From contig NC_016622.1 of NCBI RefSeq assembly GCF_000283655.1, positions 2,554,501-2,618,500 on the forward strand: a stretch of 64,000 bases of DNA. Reading direction: 5' to 3'. Below the pieces are notes generated by a model that was not told the DNA's origin, did not search any database, and worked only from the letters and a program-made list of their open reading frames with translations. Position numbers and translations under genes: made by a program. Below are positions 25,623 to 34,984 of this stretch, piece by piece; position 1 is the stretch's first letter; the number at the start of each line of letters is the position of its first letter. The stretch comes from Azospirillum lipoferum 4B. Lineage in GTDB: Bacteria > Pseudomonadota > Alphaproteobacteria > Azospirillales > Azospirillaceae.

Positions 25623-26342
25623 ATGCTCGACCTGCTTGCAGACCCGAATATCTGGGCCAGCCTTCTGACGTTGACCGCGTTGGAGATCGTGCTGGGCATC
25701 GACAACATCATCTTCATCTCGATCATGGCGTCGAAGCTGCCGCCCGAACAGCAGCAACGCGCCCGCCAGATCGGTCTGGCGCTGGCGCTGCTGACGCGCC
25801 TGGCCCTGCTCGCCTCCATCGCCTGGGTGGCGCAGCTGACCCAGCCACTGTTCACCGTCGCCGGATGGGAGGTGTCGGGGCGCGACCTGATCCTGGTCCT
25901 GGGCGGCCTGTTCCTGCTGGCCAAGGGCACGCTGGAGATCCACCACACCGTCGAAGGCCATGAGGAGGGGGGCACGGCGCCGAAGCACGCCACCTTCACC
26001 TCGGTGGTGGTCCAGATCATGTTCCTGGACATCGTCTTCTCGCTCGACAGCGTCATCACCGCCGTCGGCATGTCCGACCATCTGCCGGTGATGGTCGCGG
26101 CCGTCGTCATCGCCATGGCGGTGATGCTGTTCGCCTCCGGCCCGGTCGGCGACTTCGTCAACCGTCACGTCACGGTGAAGATGCTGGCGCTGTCCTTCCT
26201 GCTGCTGGTCGGCGTGGCGCTGGTGGCCGACGGCCTGGGCTTCCACATCCCCAAGGGCTACCTGTACTTCGCCATCGCCTTCTCCACCCTGGTGGAGGCG
26301 CTGAACCTGCTGGCCAAGCGCAAGGCGACCCCCAGGCATTGA
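25623..26342 (+). CDS. TerC-family membrane protein
   Basis: 239 residues with seven to eight hydrophobic helices. The TerC family mark EIVLGIDNIIFISI (about 20-33) and its second-half counterpart IMFLDIVFSLDSVITAVGM (about 136-154) are complete, with the conserved acidic residues in the membrane. TerC proteins are linked to tellurite resistance and to manganese or calcium metal loading of exported proteins. The start at 25623 (MLDLLADPNIW) is the family form. It is single and followed by a strong terminator. Confidence 0.92.
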   Translation: MLDLLADPNIWASLLTLTALEIVLGIDNIIFISIMASKLPPEQQQRARQIGLALALLTRLALLASIAWVAQLTQPLFTVAGWEVSGRDLILVLGGLFLLAKGTLEIHHTVEGHEEGGTAPKHATFTSVVVQIMFLDIVFSLDSVITAVGMSDHLPVMVAAVVIAMAVMLFASGPVGDFVNRHVTVKMLALSFLLLVGVALVADGLGFHIPKGYLYFAIAFSTLVEALNLLAKRKATPRH

Positions 26343-26359
26343 GAGTGCATGGGGGACAA

Positions 26360-26390
26360 GGGGGCGCCCGCCGGGACGCCCCCCTTTTTT
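26360..26390 (+). terminator. terminator after the terC-family gene
   Basis: GGGGGCG and CGCCCCC form a 7-bp stem with a 10-base loop, followed by TTTTTT. Confidence 0.85.
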
Positions 26391-26403
26391 CGTCACGCCC
26401 CCA

Positions 26404-26814
26404 TCACGCTTCGGCGCGTTCGGCCATCATGTGCTCGTAGGCGACCTTGAACAGGTCGCGGATCGACACGATGCCGACCGCGCGCTTGCCCTGGGTGATG
26501 GGCAGGTGGCGGTAATGCTTGTCGTGCATCAGCTTCAGCGCATCGACCGCGTCGGCGTCGGGCGGCAGGCTGTCGGGGTTGCGGGTCATCACCGCCCCCA
26601 CCTCCACCGCCGACGGGTCGAGGTCCTTCGACAGCACCTTGTTGTTCAGGTCGCGCTCGGTGACGATGCCGATCAGCGCCCCATGATCCACCACCAGCAC
26701 CGCGCCGATGTTCTTGTCGGCCATCATCTTCGACACGGTGGCGACGGAGGTATCCTCCGGCACCAGGATCAGTTCCTGCGCCTTCACGACGTCCGGAACC
26801 AGCTTGCGTTTCAT
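26404..26814 (-). CDS. CBS-domain protein
   Basis: 136 residues with two CBS motifs. The first (about 10-60) includes VSKMMADKNIGAVLVVD and GIVTERDLNNKV; the second (about 72-125) includes MTRNPDSLPPDADAVDALKLM and GIVSIRDLFKV. Such paired CBS modules bind adenine nucleotides and usually regulate another protein. No effector domain is fused, so it is a stand-alone module. The start at 26814 gives MKRKLVPDVV; upstream codons are not protein-like. It converges on the terC-family gene. Confidence 0.9.
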   Translation of the reverse strand: MKRKLVPDVVKAQELILVPEDTSVATVSKMMADKNIGAVLVVDHGALIGIVTERDLNNKVLSKDLDPSAVEVGAVMTRNPDSLPPDADAVDALKLMHDKHYRHLPITQGKRAVGIVSIRDLFKVAYEHMMAERAEA

Positions 26815-26947
26815 CGAATCCCCCGGGGTCTGGTTGTTGTGGGCCAGACTGTAGCCAATGCGGACGATCCGGGAGAACAACGGCATTGCTGCGGGTGCGG
26901 CGCCGATTGTCGCAGGCAAACCTTACGAATACTTACGAATTATTGTG

Positions 26948-28162
26948 TCAGGCGTTGGGAGAGGCCAGCGCCGGCCCTGCCGACGACCGGCGCCCGGCGA
27001 TCGCCATGCCGACCGCCAGCAGCAGCGCGCCGAGAAGAACGGCGGCGGCGGCCCCCAGCAGCGCGGCGTTGAAGCTGCCGGTGTGCGTCACCACCAGCCC
27101 GGCCGGCAGCGGCCCGATGATCTGGCCCAGCCCATAGGCGGCGGTCAGCGCCCCCACCACCTTGGCCGATGCGCCGGCCGACAGCTGCCGTCCCAGCGCG
27201 AAGGCCTGCGACACGATGCCGACGAAGGTGCCGCCGAACAGCAGGGCGGAAATGACGGCGACCGTCGGCGAACCGGTCATCGGCAGCAGGATGGTGACGG
27301 CCTGCGTCAGGTGCGCCAGGATCAGCGACCACCAGCTGCCGGTCCGCCGGGCGACCGCGGCCCAGAACACCCCGGCGCCGATCGCCCCCAGCCCGGCCAC
27401 CATCCAGGCGGCCTCGCCCACCGCGGCGGTGCCGGGATCGGTCTTCAGGATCGACACCAGGAAGGTGGCCGACACGATATAGCCGCCGCCCTCCAGGAAA
27501 TAGGCCAGCGTCAGCAGCAGAAGCGGCGCCGACAGCCCGCCCGCCCACGCCGCGGCGGCGTTCCCCGCCGTCCCGGCCGCGGCGGCTTGCGGCTGCGGCG
27601 CCGGATCGCTCACCCAGAGGCCGGGCAGCAGCCCCAGCACCGCGCAGATCGCCCCCAGCACCAGCCAGTCGCCGGCCCAGCCCAGCCGCCCGCCGAACAG
27701 CGCCACGAACAGCCCGGACGAGGCGATGCCGAGCCCGACCCCGGTGTAGAGCCAGCCGGCGAAGCGTTCCCCACCCTGGCGTGCCAGCGTGTCCAGCACC
27801 ATGGCCACGCCCAGGATGAAGATGCCCGCGCTCGACACCCCCGACAGGAAGCGCAGGACCAGCCAGACGGGCATCGCCTGTCCGGCATCGCCCAGGTCGA
27901 GCCCCATCGCCGCGGTGGTAACGATGCTGAGCAGCAGCGACAGCCGGAACACGGCGGTGCGCGTGGCGCCGTGCGGCACGAGCCCCATCCCCAGCGCGCC
28001 GACGAAATATCCCAGATAGTTCAGCGAGGCGAGCAGCCCGGCGCCGTCGGCCCCCAGCCCGGTGGCCGCCTGCATCGCCGGCAGGATCGGGGTGAAGGCG
28101 AAGCGCGCAACCCCCATCGCGATGGCAAGCCCGATGACGCCGCCGACCAGCACCCGAACCAT
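26948..28162 (-). CDS. MFS transporter, YbfB/YjiJ type
   Basis: 404 residues with twelve hydrophobic helices. The beginning, GLAIAMGVARFAFTPILPAMQ, is typical of the YbfB/YjiJ family of single-gene major-facilitator proteins. Substrate is unknown. The start at 28162 was chosen because it has AGAGGG upstream at a good distance; Met codons at 28195 and 28234 would extend the cytosolic N-terminus. It is divergent from a LysR gene, the common arrangement in which the regulator controls the transporter. Confidence 0.85.
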   Translation of the reverse strand: MVRVLVGGVIGLAIAMGVARFAFTPILPAMQAATGLGADGAGLLASLNYLGYFVGALGMGLVPHGATRTAVFRLSLLLSIVTTAAMGLDLGDAGQAMPVWLVLRFLSGVSSAGIFILGVAMVLDTLARQGGERFAGWLYTGVGLGIASSGLFVALFGGRLGWAGDWLVLGAICAVLGLLPGLWVSDPAPQPQAAAAGTAGNAAAAWAGGLSAPLLLLTLAYFLEGGGYIVSATFLVSILKTDPGTAAVGEAAWMVAGLGAIGAGVFWAAVARRTGSWWSLILAHLTQAVTILLPMTGSPTVAVISALLFGGTFVGIVSQAFALGRQLSAGASAKVVGALTAAYGLGQIIGPLPAGLVVTHTGSFNAALLGAAAAVLLGALLLAVGMAIAGRRSSAGPALASPNA

Positions 28163-28355
28163 GATCCACGCCCTCTCGGTTTTCGGCCGGCTCATTTGGA
28201 AGAAAAGGTTCGGCTGGCCGATTGATTCGATCATCCATCATGGCTGCGGCCCCACCCTCATTTCCAATGAATTGTTCTGATGCTAAGCTCCACTTCCAGT
28301 GATGGGTGCCATGCGTTGAACTGGGGCGTGGCGGCAGTGGGCAGGAGGCGTCGCG

Positions 28356-29276
28356 ATGGATCTCGCCGGTTTGCGGGTGGTGAAGGCAGTGGCCGATACC
28401 GGCAGCGTCAGCCGGGCTGCCGAGGCGCTGAACTGCGTGCAGTCCAACGTCACCGCGCGGGTCAAGCGGCTGGAGGAGGATTTGGGCGTCGACCTGTTCC
28501 TGCGCCTCAGCCGCGGGATGGAGCCGACGCCGGCCGGACGCGTGCTGGCCGGCTATGCCGACCGGGTGCTGCGGCTGGTCGCCCAGGCCCGCGACGCGGT
28601 GGCGGAGGCCGCCGGGCGCGGCGGGCGGCTGGCGGTGGGCAGCATGGAATCGACCGCCGCGGTGCGGCTGCCGCCGATCCTGGCCCGCTTCCACCGCGAC
28701 CATCCCGATGTGGAGCTGACCATCGCCCCCGGCCCGACCGAGACCCTGCTGGCCGAGGTTCTGGCCGGGCGGCTGGACGGCGCCTTCGTCGGCGGCGCGG
28801 TGGAACATCCCGACCTGACCGCCCGGCGCATCTTCGACGAGGATCTGGTGCTGGCCGAACCCGCCGCCGGCCTGACCACCGACAGCGCGCGCCGCACCCT
28901 GATCGTCTTCGGCCGCGCCTGCGCCTATCGCGGCCGGGCCGAGATGGCGATGCGCGAGGCCGGGCGCGTGCCCTTCCGCGTCATGGAATTCGGCGCGCTC
29001 GACGCCATCCTGGGCTGCGTCGGCGCCGGCATGGGGGTGACGGTGATGCCGCGGTCGGTGGTGGAGCGCGATCCCTGGCGCGAGCTGCTGGCGGCCCGGC
29101 CGCTGCCCGACGCGCTGGCCCGCATGCCCACACAATTCGTCCGCCGCGCCGACTCCATCGAGACGGGCAGCCTGCGCGCCTTCCTGGCGGCGGTGTCGGA
29201 CGACGCCCCGGCAAAAGCTGCGACAGGGTCGCCCACATCACACGCAGGGTTGAATGGCTTGTCGGCGGCGTGCTAG
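28356..29276 (+). CDS. LysR-family transcriptional regulator
   Basis: 306 residues. N-terminal winged helix-turn-helix with VSRAAEALNCVQSNVTARVKRLEEDLGVDLFLR (read in two halves, about residues 18-50), then a substrate-binding-like effector domain from about 92 (LAVGSMESTAAVRLPPIL). It is divergent from the YbfB/YjiJ-type MFS gene with a short shared promoter region, so it most likely regulates that transporter. The effector is unknown. It is close to the CynR/YtlI style of regulators, but nothing more exact can be said. Confidence 0.92.
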   Translation: MDLAGLRVVKAVADTGSVSRAAEALNCVQSNVTARVKRLEEDLGVDLFLRLSRGMEPTPAGRVLAGYADRVLRLVAQARDAVAEAAGRGGRLAVGSMESTAAVRLPPILARFHRDHPDVELTIAPGPTETLLAEVLAGRLDGAFVGGAVEHPDLTARRIFDEDLVLAEPAAGLTTDSARRTLIVFGRACAYRGRAEMAMREAGRVPFRVMEFGALDAILGCVGAGMGVTVMPRSVVERDPWRELLAARPLPDALARMPTQFVRRADSIETGSLRAFLAAVSDDAPAKAATGSPTSHAGLNGLSAAC

Positions 29277-29411
29277 GCAGGCGCGGGTTGGCCATCCGGC
29301 CCGGTGCCATGCGCGCGACCTTTTGGAAACGGCCTCGATCCGCCCTGATGGGCGATGCCGGAACAGCGATGCGCGACCGACACCGCAGGCCGGAACAGCG
29401 GAGAAGAGATC

Positions 29412-29741
29412 ATGCCCTACGTCGTCACCGACGGCTGCATCAAGTGCAAGTACACCGACTGCGTCGAAGTCTGCCCCGTGGATTGCTTCTACGAGGGTGA
29501 GAACATGCTGGTCATCCACCCCGACGAGTGCATCGACTGCGGCGTGTGCGAGCCGGAATGCCCGGCCGAGGCGATCGTCCCAGACACCGACGACCGCGCG
29601 ACCAAGTGGCTGGAGCTGAACCGCGACTATTCGGGCCAGTGGCCGAACATCACCCGCAAGAAGGACGCGCCGGCGGACGCCGACGAGTTCAAGGGCGTCG
29701 ACGGCAAGTTCGAGAAGTACTTCTCCCCCAAGGCGGGCTGA
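29412..29741 (+). CDS. fdxA: 7Fe-8S ferredoxin
   Basis: 109 residues. The N-terminal half carries Cys9, Cys12, Cys17, Cys21, Cys25, Cys40, Cys43, Cys46 and Cys50 in the pattern of FdxA-type ferredoxins with one [3Fe-4S] and one [4Fe-4S] cluster. [20 protein letters not shown] and [16 protein letters not shown] are diagnostic. It is an electron carrier in the cytosol. The C-terminal extension (about 60-109, [11 protein letters not shown]) is normal for the family. It stands ahead of carD, an order kept in many alphaproteobacteria. Confidence 0.96.
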   Translation: MPYVVTDGCIKCKYTDCVEVCPVDCFYEGENMLVIHPDECIDCGVCEPECPAEAIVPDTDDRATKWLELNRDYSGQWPNITRKKDAPADADEFKGVDGKFEKYFSPKAG

Positions 29742-29916
29742 GACCGAACCGCCGGATGCGGCCCGGCTTGCCGGGCATCCCCAAGGGGAAGAAACCGCGA
29801 CTCTTCCGAGTCGGGCCGCATCAACCGATTGCACCCGCGTATGTTGCCATGCAAAATCGACGGGGCGGCCATGGCCGGGCGATGACGATTTCCGCCCGGG
29901 TGCTTGCGCGTTCCCT

Positions 29917-29945
29917 TTGTAACTCGGACGTAACATCGCTATAAT
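29917..29945 (+). promoter_or_regulatory. sigma-70 promoter of carD with a long leader
   Basis: TTGTAA, a 17-base spacer and TATAAT give a near-consensus housekeeping promoter. Transcription would start near 29952, leaving a leader of about 175 bases before carD. The leader contains the imperfect palindrome GTGGATGGGCCCCATCCCCAC at about 30020-30040. The rest of the 385-bp gap between fdxA and carD shows no gene. Confidence 0.7.
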
Positions 29946-30126
29946 GCGCGACCGGAGCCGGCCTCCGCGCCATTGCCGGTTTTCCCTTCGCTCAAGGACT
30001 CGTGGCTTTTGTGATCGTCGTGGATGGGCCCCATCCCCACGGCGCCATAATCGTCCGGGGTCCTTTTTCGTCCCTTCCACCGGGACGGCAAAATGGCGTG
30101 ATCGCGAGAAGTGAGAGCCAATCCAA

Positions 30127-30627
30127 ATGTCGAACAAGCTTGACTTCGAAGCCGGTGACTTCGTCGTTTATCCGGCTCATGGCGTCGGTCGGGTCGAAGG
30201 GATCGAGACCCACAGCATCGCCGGACTCGAGGTTCAACTCTACGCGATCACGTTCGAGAAAGAGCGCATGACGCTCAAGGTTCCCGTCACCAAGGCCCGC
30301 AACGCCGGCCTGCGCCGCCTGTCCTCCAAGGACCGCATCAAGGTCGCGCTGGAGACCCTGCAGGGCCGTTCGCGCGTCCGCCGCACGATGTGGAGCCGCC
30401 GCGCCCAGGAGTATGAGGCCAAGATCAACTCCGGCGACCCGGTGTCCATCGCCGAGGTGGTGCGCGACCTGTACCGCGGCGCCGACCAGTCCGACCAGTC
30501 CTACAGCGAGCGCCAGATCTATCAGGCCGCCCTGGAGCGTCTGGCCCGCGAACTGGCCGCCGTCGAGAAGATCGACGAAACCAAGGCGACGGAGCGTCTG
30601 GAGTCGGTGCTGTCCAAGGCGGCGTAA
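30127..30627 (+). CDS. carD: CarD/CdnL-type RNA polymerase-binding regulator
   Basis: 166 residues. The N-terminal Tudor-like RNA-polymerase-interaction domain begins FEAGDFVVYPAHGVGRVEGIE, and the helical C-terminal domain has SRVRRTMWSRRAQEYEAKI with the conserved Trp that contacts promoter DNA. CarD proteins stabilise open complexes at ribosomal RNA and other promoters. The length equals the family norm. It has its own strong promoter with a long leader and a strong terminator, so it is transcribed alone despite the conserved fdxA-carD order. Confidence 0.95.
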   Translation: MSNKLDFEAGDFVVYPAHGVGRVEGIETHSIAGLEVQLYAITFEKERMTLKVPVTKARNAGLRRLSSKDRIKVALETLQGRSRVRRTMWSRRAQEYEAKINSGDPVSIAEVVRDLYRGADQSDQSYSERQIYQAALERLARELAAVEKIDETKATERLESVLSKAA

Positions 30628-30671
30628 GGCCAGGCCGGGATACATCCCAAAAATCCGTCAGTGACACGAAC

Positions 30672-30716
30672 GGGCGCGCGGCTGCTACCACAAGCCGCGC
30701 GCCCGTCTCGTTTTTT
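30672..30716 (+). terminator. terminator after carD
   Basis: GGGCGCGCGGC and GCCGCGCGCCC form an exact 11-bp stem with an 11-base loop. TTTTTT follows six bases later. Confidence 0.88.
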
Positions 30717-30837
30717 CACCTTTGTTTCGGCGGCATGGCACGCCTAAACTCCCCGCCGCCTTCCGGTCCGGCATCCGCCGGCACGCCGGACAGGCCGCTG
30801 ACACCGGCTTCGCGAACGACGTCGAAGGGGATCGAGT

Positions 30838-31788
30838 TTGGGTCTGCCGCCGCGCCTTGGTCATGCCGCCCGCCATGCCGGGACCATCGTCGCCGCCGTC
30901 GAGGACGACAGCCGCTTCGCGTCGCTCGGCCGTCCGCGCCGCGTCTGGGCCATCGGCGCGATCCATGCCCAGCCCGACCGGCTGGACGTGATCCACCATG
31001 CCATCGCCCAGCGCTTCCGCCCCGGCGACCGGCTGGTCTATCTCGGCAACATGATCGGCTTCGGCGACCGGGTGGTGGAAACCATCGACCGGCTGCTGGC
31101 CTTCCGCATCGGGCTGCTGGCGATGCCGGGCATGATCGCGTCGGACATCGTCTATCTCCGCGGCCAGCAGGAGGAGATGTGGCAGAAGTTGCAGCAACTC
31201 CACTTCGCTCCCGATCCCCGCACCGTGCTGGACTGGATGCTGCGCCAGGGCGTGGCGCCGACGCTGGCGGCCTACGGCGGCAACCTGGAGGCGGGCATGG
31301 CGGCGGCGCGCGGCGGCGCCGTGATGCTCGGCCGCTGGACGCGCGAACTGCGCCAGTCCATGGCCGCCCATCCCGGACACGAGGCTCTGTTCAACGCCCT
31401 GCGCCGCGCCGCCTACACCGGCGGCCCGGTCGGAAGCCCGGTTGGAAGTTTGGGCGGCGACGGGGCGGATGACGGACCTCCCGGCGCCAGCAGCCGCGGC
31501 GGCGGCAGTCTGCTTCTGGTCAGCGCCGGCATCGACCCGCGGCGTCCGCTGACCGGCCAGGGCGATGCCTTCTGGTGGGGCGGCGCCGCCTTCGCCCGGC
31601 TGGACCGGCCCTATGGCAATTTCCGCCGCCTCGTGCGCGGCTACAACCCTCTCTGGTCGCCCGAATCCCCCAATGTGGATGTGGGTCCGGTGACGGTAAC
31701 GCTGGACGGCGGCTGCGGCCGCGGCGGGCATCTCGTCTGCGCCTGTTTCGATTCTTTCGGCGAGATGCTGGACCTTTTCCAGGTGTGA
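30838..31788 (+). CDS. degenerate metallophosphoesterase (PPP/ApaH-like pseudo-phosphatase)
   Basis: 316 residues. The order of motifs is that of PPP-type calcineurin-like phosphatases, but each has lost its metal ligands: GAIHAQ at 40-45 stands for GDIHGQ, GNMIGFG at 70-76 for GDxxDRG, and RGQQEEM at 108-114 for RGNHEEM. A Gly/Ser-rich insert lies around 200-225. The later VSAGIDPRRPL and PYGNFRRLVRGYNP keep the phosphatase-like strand order. It is probably a non-catalytic binding or structural protein. A TTG start at 30838 is used because GAAGGGG is seven bases before it and no in-frame ATG precedes the first motif. It is between carD and rpoH. Confidence 0.75.
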   Translation: MGLPPRLGHAARHAGTIVAAVEDDSRFASLGRPRRVWAIGAIHAQPDRLDVIHHAIAQRFRPGDRLVYLGNMIGFGDRVVETIDRLLAFRIGLLAMPGMIASDIVYLRGQQEEMWQKLQQLHFAPDPRTVLDWMLRQGVAPTLAAYGGNLEAGMAAARGGAVMLGRWTRELRQSMAAHPGHEALFNALRRAAYTGGPVGSPVGSLGGDGADDGPPGASSRGGGSLLLVSAGIDPRRPLTGQGDAFWWGGAAFARLDRPYGNFRRLVRGYNPLWSPESPNVDVGPVTVTLDGGCGRGGHLVCACFDSFGEMLDLFQV

Positions 31789-32071
31789 TCCACCCTTAGG
31801 TCCAGCCCGGACCTTACGCCCGCCCATCCTGCCCGCGCATACCGCTCCCGCCATCTTTCGGAAGGCCATGGAATAGGCGTCCGGTAAAAAACGTCCATCC
31901 CTTGTGATCCGCTGCCCCTACACCTGCGTATGATTCCGCAACAGGGCGCGCTCATGCTTGTTGTCTAACCCGACGGCATCGACCGGGGGCAGGCGGCAAA
32001 GCGGCGAAGACCCGATAGTACGGGGATATGCAAAGGAACACGATGCCGCCCAGACGGGAAGGAAGGGACGG

Positions 32072-32968
32072 ATGGCTTACATCGACGATCCGGAGACTCA
32101 GCGTGCGAATCTGAGCTTCATCAAGGCATCCATGCGCGAACCGTTGCTGTCGCGCGACCATGAATTCGACCTCGCCCGAAAATGGCGCGAGGGCAACGAC
32201 GAACGCGCGCTGCATCAGCTGGTCCGGGCCTATACCCGTCTGGTGGTGGCCACCGCGTCGCGCTTCCGCAACTACGGCCTGCCGATGGGCGATCTCGTCC
32301 AGGAGGGCAATGTCGGCCTGATGCAGGCGGCCAGCCGCTTCGAGCCCGACCGCGAGGTGCGTTTTTCCACCTACGCCGCCTGGTGGATCCGCTCGGCCAT
32401 GCAGGACTATATCCTGCGCAACTGGTCGATCGTGCGGACCGGCACCACTGCCGCGCAGAAATCGCTGTTCTTCAACCTGCGCCGCCTGCGCGCCAAGATC
32501 GACAGCGCCACCCGGAACGGCAGCGGCGCGCCTTTGACCAGGGAAGGCCGCGAGTGGATCGCGGGCGAACTGAATGTCGATGTCGCCGAGGTCGAGGCGA
32601 TGGAGATGCGGCTGTCCGGCTCCGACCAGTCGCTGAACACGCCGGTGGCCGACGGCTCCGACGACGACTGGCAGGATTTCCTGGCCGACCAGCGCCCCTC
32701 GCCGGAGGATGTGGTGATCGGAATGCGCGACGCCAACACGCGCTCGCAATGGCTGGCGGAGGCGTTGGGCGAGTTGAGCCCGCGCGAACGCACCATCATC
32801 CGCGAACGCCGCCTGCGCGAGGAAGGCGCCACGCTGGAGGAACTCGGCCGCGAACTGGGCGTCAGCAAGGAACGCGTGCGCCAGTTGGAGCATCGGGCGC
32901 TGCTGAAACTGCGGCAGTCGATGCTGAAGCGGGTCGAGGATTCGGACGACCTGCTGGCGGAGGCGTGA
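32072..32968 (+). CDS. rpoH: RNA polymerase sigma-32 factor
   Basis: 298 residues. Region 2 (GDLVQEGNVGLMQAASRFEP and STYAAWWIRSAMQDYIL), the RpoH-specific box QKSLFFNLRRLR (about 129-140) and region 4 (ERTIIRERRLREEGATLEEL, VSKERVRQLEHRALLKLR) are complete. It directs heat-shock transcription. Alphaproteobacteria of this group often have several rpoH copies, so this one may have a specialised role. GGAAGGGA precedes the ATG. A 283-bp gap upstream must hold its promoter; a dyad TTAGGTCC-agccc-GGACCTTA at 31796-31816 follows the previous gene. Confidence 0.95.
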   Translation: MAYIDDPETQRANLSFIKASMREPLLSRDHEFDLARKWREGNDERALHQLVRAYTRLVVATASRFRNYGLPMGDLVQEGNVGLMQAASRFEPDREVRFSTYAAWWIRSAMQDYILRNWSIVRTGTTAAQKSLFFNLRRLRAKIDSATRNGSGAPLTREGREWIAGELNVDVAEVEAMEMRLSGSDQSLNTPVADGSDDDWQDFLADQRPSPEDVVIGMRDANTRSQWLAEALGELSPRERTIIRERRLREEGATLEELGRELGVSKERVRQLEHRALLKLRQSMLKRVEDSDDLLAEA

Positions 32969-32976
32969 AACTTACG

Positions 32977-33085
32977 GCCCCCTCCCCATCCCTCCCCCGC
33001 TGATGCGGGAGAGGGGGTAGGAGCTTTGCGGGAGTGCAGCGGCAGTCCCCTCTCCCGCGAAGCGGGGGAGGGTTAGGGAGGGGGC
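32977..33085. repeat. long imperfect palindromic intergenic repeat
   Basis: The outer arms of 24 bp (32977-33000 and 33062-33085) match with two mismatches, and inner arms GCGGGAGAGGGG and CCCCTCTCCCGC lie inside. It is a nested palindrome of the REP-like C-rich family frequent between genes in Rhodospirillales. It falls between the convergent rpoH and purH genes and could also end their transcripts. Confidence 0.75.
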
Positions 33086-33107
33086 AACGACCAAGCCCCC
33101 CACCCAC

Positions 33108-34712
33108 TCAATGCCGGAAGTGCCGCATTCCGGTCAGCACCATCGCCAGACCCTTCTCGTCCGCGGCGGCGATCACGTCGTTGTCGCGGATCGAGCCGCC
33201 CGGCTGGATCACCGCCGTCACACCCGCCTCGGCAGCGGCCAGCAGGCCGTCGGCAAACGGGAAGAAGGCGTCCGACGCGACGACCGAGCCCTTGGTCAGC
33301 GGCTCCGACAGGCCGGCGGCCTTGGCGGCTTCGGCCGACTTGATCGCGGCGATGCGGGCAGAGTCGACGCGGCTCATCTGGCCGGCGCCGACGCCCACCG
33401 TGGCGCCGTTCTTGGCATAGACGATGGCGTTCGACTTGACGTGCTTGGCGACGCGGAAGGCGAACAGCAGGTCGGCCAGTTCCTGTTCGGTCGGCGCGCG
33501 CTTGGTGACGACCTTCAGCTCGGCCGGGCTGATGCGGCCGTTGTCGCGGTTCTGCAGCAGGAAGCCGCCCGACAGCTGCTTGATCATCATGCCGGGCTCG
33601 GCCGGGTTCGGCACGTCCTTGGTCAACAGCACGCGCAGGTTCTTCTTGGTCGCCAGCAGCGCGCGGGCGGCCTCGTCGGCGTCCGGGGCGATCACCACCT
33701 CGGCGAACAGCTTGGAGATCTCCTCGGCCGTCTCGGCGTCCAGGCTGCGGTTGACGGCGATGATGCCGCCGAAAGCACTGACCGGGTCGCACAGCAGGGC
33801 CGACTTGTAGGCCTCCAGCAGGTTGGACCCTTGCGCCACGCCGCAGGGGTTGGCGTGCTTGATGATGGCGACGGCCGGCTGCTCGAACTCCGCCACCAGC
33901 TCGAAGGCGGCGTCGGTGTCGTTCAGGTTGTTGTAGGACAGCTCCTTGCCCTGAAGCTGCACGGCGGTGGCGACGCCCGGACGCTTCTCGCCGGTGACGT
34001 AGAAGGCCGCCTGCTGGTGCGGGTTCTCGCCATAGCGCAGGGTCTGGGCCAGCGCGCCCGACAGGGTGGCGCGCGGCGGGAAGGTCTCGCCCAGCTGGCC
34101 GGCCAGCCAGGTGGAGATGGCGGCGTCATAGGCGGCGGTGCGGGCATAGGCGCGCTGGGCCAGCTTGCGGCGCAGGGCCAGCGTGACGCAGCCGTCATGG
34201 GTCGCCAGCTCGTCCATCACCGCCTCGTAATCGGACGGCTCGGTGACGATGGCGACGAAATCATGGTTCTTGGCAGCGGCGCGGATCATCGCCGGCCCGC
34301 CGATGTCGATGTTCTCGACGCAGTCGTCATAGGCCGCGCCCTTGGCGACCGTCGCCTCGAACGGATAGAGGTTGACCACCACCAGATCGATGCCGGGGAT
34401 GTCGTGCTGGGCCATCGCGTCGGCGTGGATGTCGCGGCGGGCCAGGATGCCGCCATGGACGCGCGGGTGCAGCGTCTTGACGCGGCCGTCCATGATCTCC
34501 GGGAAGCCGGTGTGGTCGGAGACCTCCTTCACCGGCACGCCGGCCTCGGCCAGACGCTGGGCCGAGCCGCCGGTCGACAGGATCTCGACGCCGCGGGCGG
34601 CGAGCGCCTTGCCCAGTTCCACCAGACCGGCCTTGTCGGACACGGAGATCAGGGCGCGGGCGATGCGGACCTTGTCGGGGGCGGGGGCGTGGTTGGCTTT
34701 GGGCGGGCTCAT
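33108..34712 (-). CDS. purH: bifunctional AICAR formyltransferase / IMP cyclohydrolase
   Basis: 534 residues. The N-terminal cyclohydrolase domain (about 15-205) has [15 protein letters not shown] and STGGSAQRL; the formyltransferase domain follows with [12 protein letters not shown], the catalytic Lys-His in [12 protein letters not shown], and [10 protein letters not shown] near the end. The protein carries out the last two steps of purine synthesis, AICAR to IMP. The ATG at 34712 ([15 protein letters not shown]) gives the usual length; upstream codons run into an intergenic repeat. rsmB, heparinase and purH in this order is common in alphaproteobacteria. Confidence 0.97.
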   Translation of the reverse strand: MSPPKANHAPAPDKVRIARALISVSDKAGLVELGKALAARGVEILSTGGSAQRLAEAGVPVKEVSDHTGFPEIMDGRVKTLHPRVHGGILARRDIHADAMAQHDIPGIDLVVVNLYPFEATVAKGAAYDDCVENIDIGGPAMIRAAAKNHDFVAIVTEPSDYEAVMDELATHDGCVTLALRRKLAQRAYARTAAYDAAISTWLAGQLGETFPPRATLSGALAQTLRYGENPHQQAAFYVTGEKRPGVATAVQLQGKELSYNNLNDTDAAFELVAEFEQPAVAIIKHANPCGVAQGSNLLEAYKSALLCDPVSAFGGIIAVNRSLDAETAEEISKLFAEVVIAPDADEAARALLATKKNLRVLLTKDVPNPAEPGMMIKQLSGGFLLQNRDNGRISPAELKVVTKRAPTEQELADLLFAFRVAKHVKSNAIVYAKNGATVGVGAGQMSRVDSARIAAIKSAEAAKAAGLSEPLTKGSVVASDAFFPFADGLLAAAEAGVTAVIQPGGSIRDNDVIAAADEKGLAMVLTGMRHFRH

Positions 34713-34792
34713 GGCGTCATCCTGATCGCTGCGGGCGTTGCATTGGGACCGCAGGCAACCGGGGAGACCCGGACAAGCACGGAAGAAGAAAA

Positions 34793-34908
34793 GCACGGAC
34801 GGCCACGGAAATGCCGCTCGGCTGTGCTTATCCCCGTCCGCCCCCGGCGATACCGGCCCGGACCGACATGGATAAGCACGGCGAGACGAGTCCCGTGGTC
34901 GTCCGTGC
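34793..34908. repeat. inverted repeat in the purH upstream region
   Basis: GCACGGACGGCCACGG (34793-34808) pairs with CCGTGGTCGTCCGTGC (34893-34908) with one mismatch. The surrounding CACGGA/TCCGTG words recur several times from about 34772 to 34937. It looks like a small dispersed palindromic repeat. Confidence 0.6.
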
Positions 34909-34984
34909 CCCAAATCCCGTGTTCATCCGTGTTTCCACGCCCCTCCCGAAGGGAATAGGCCCGGCCACCGCGGATGGGCGCGAT

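Noticed and set aside
28163-28355. A dyad for the divergent LysR regulator
   Set aside because: Only weak partial symmetry (around GATTCGATC and CATTTCCAATG) was found; no clear T-N11-A site could be chosen.
31789-32071. A sigma-32-type promoter for rpoH
   Set aside because: CTTGTG followed by a GC-rich stretch does not reach the alphaproteobacterial CTTGAA-N17-CCATAT pattern.
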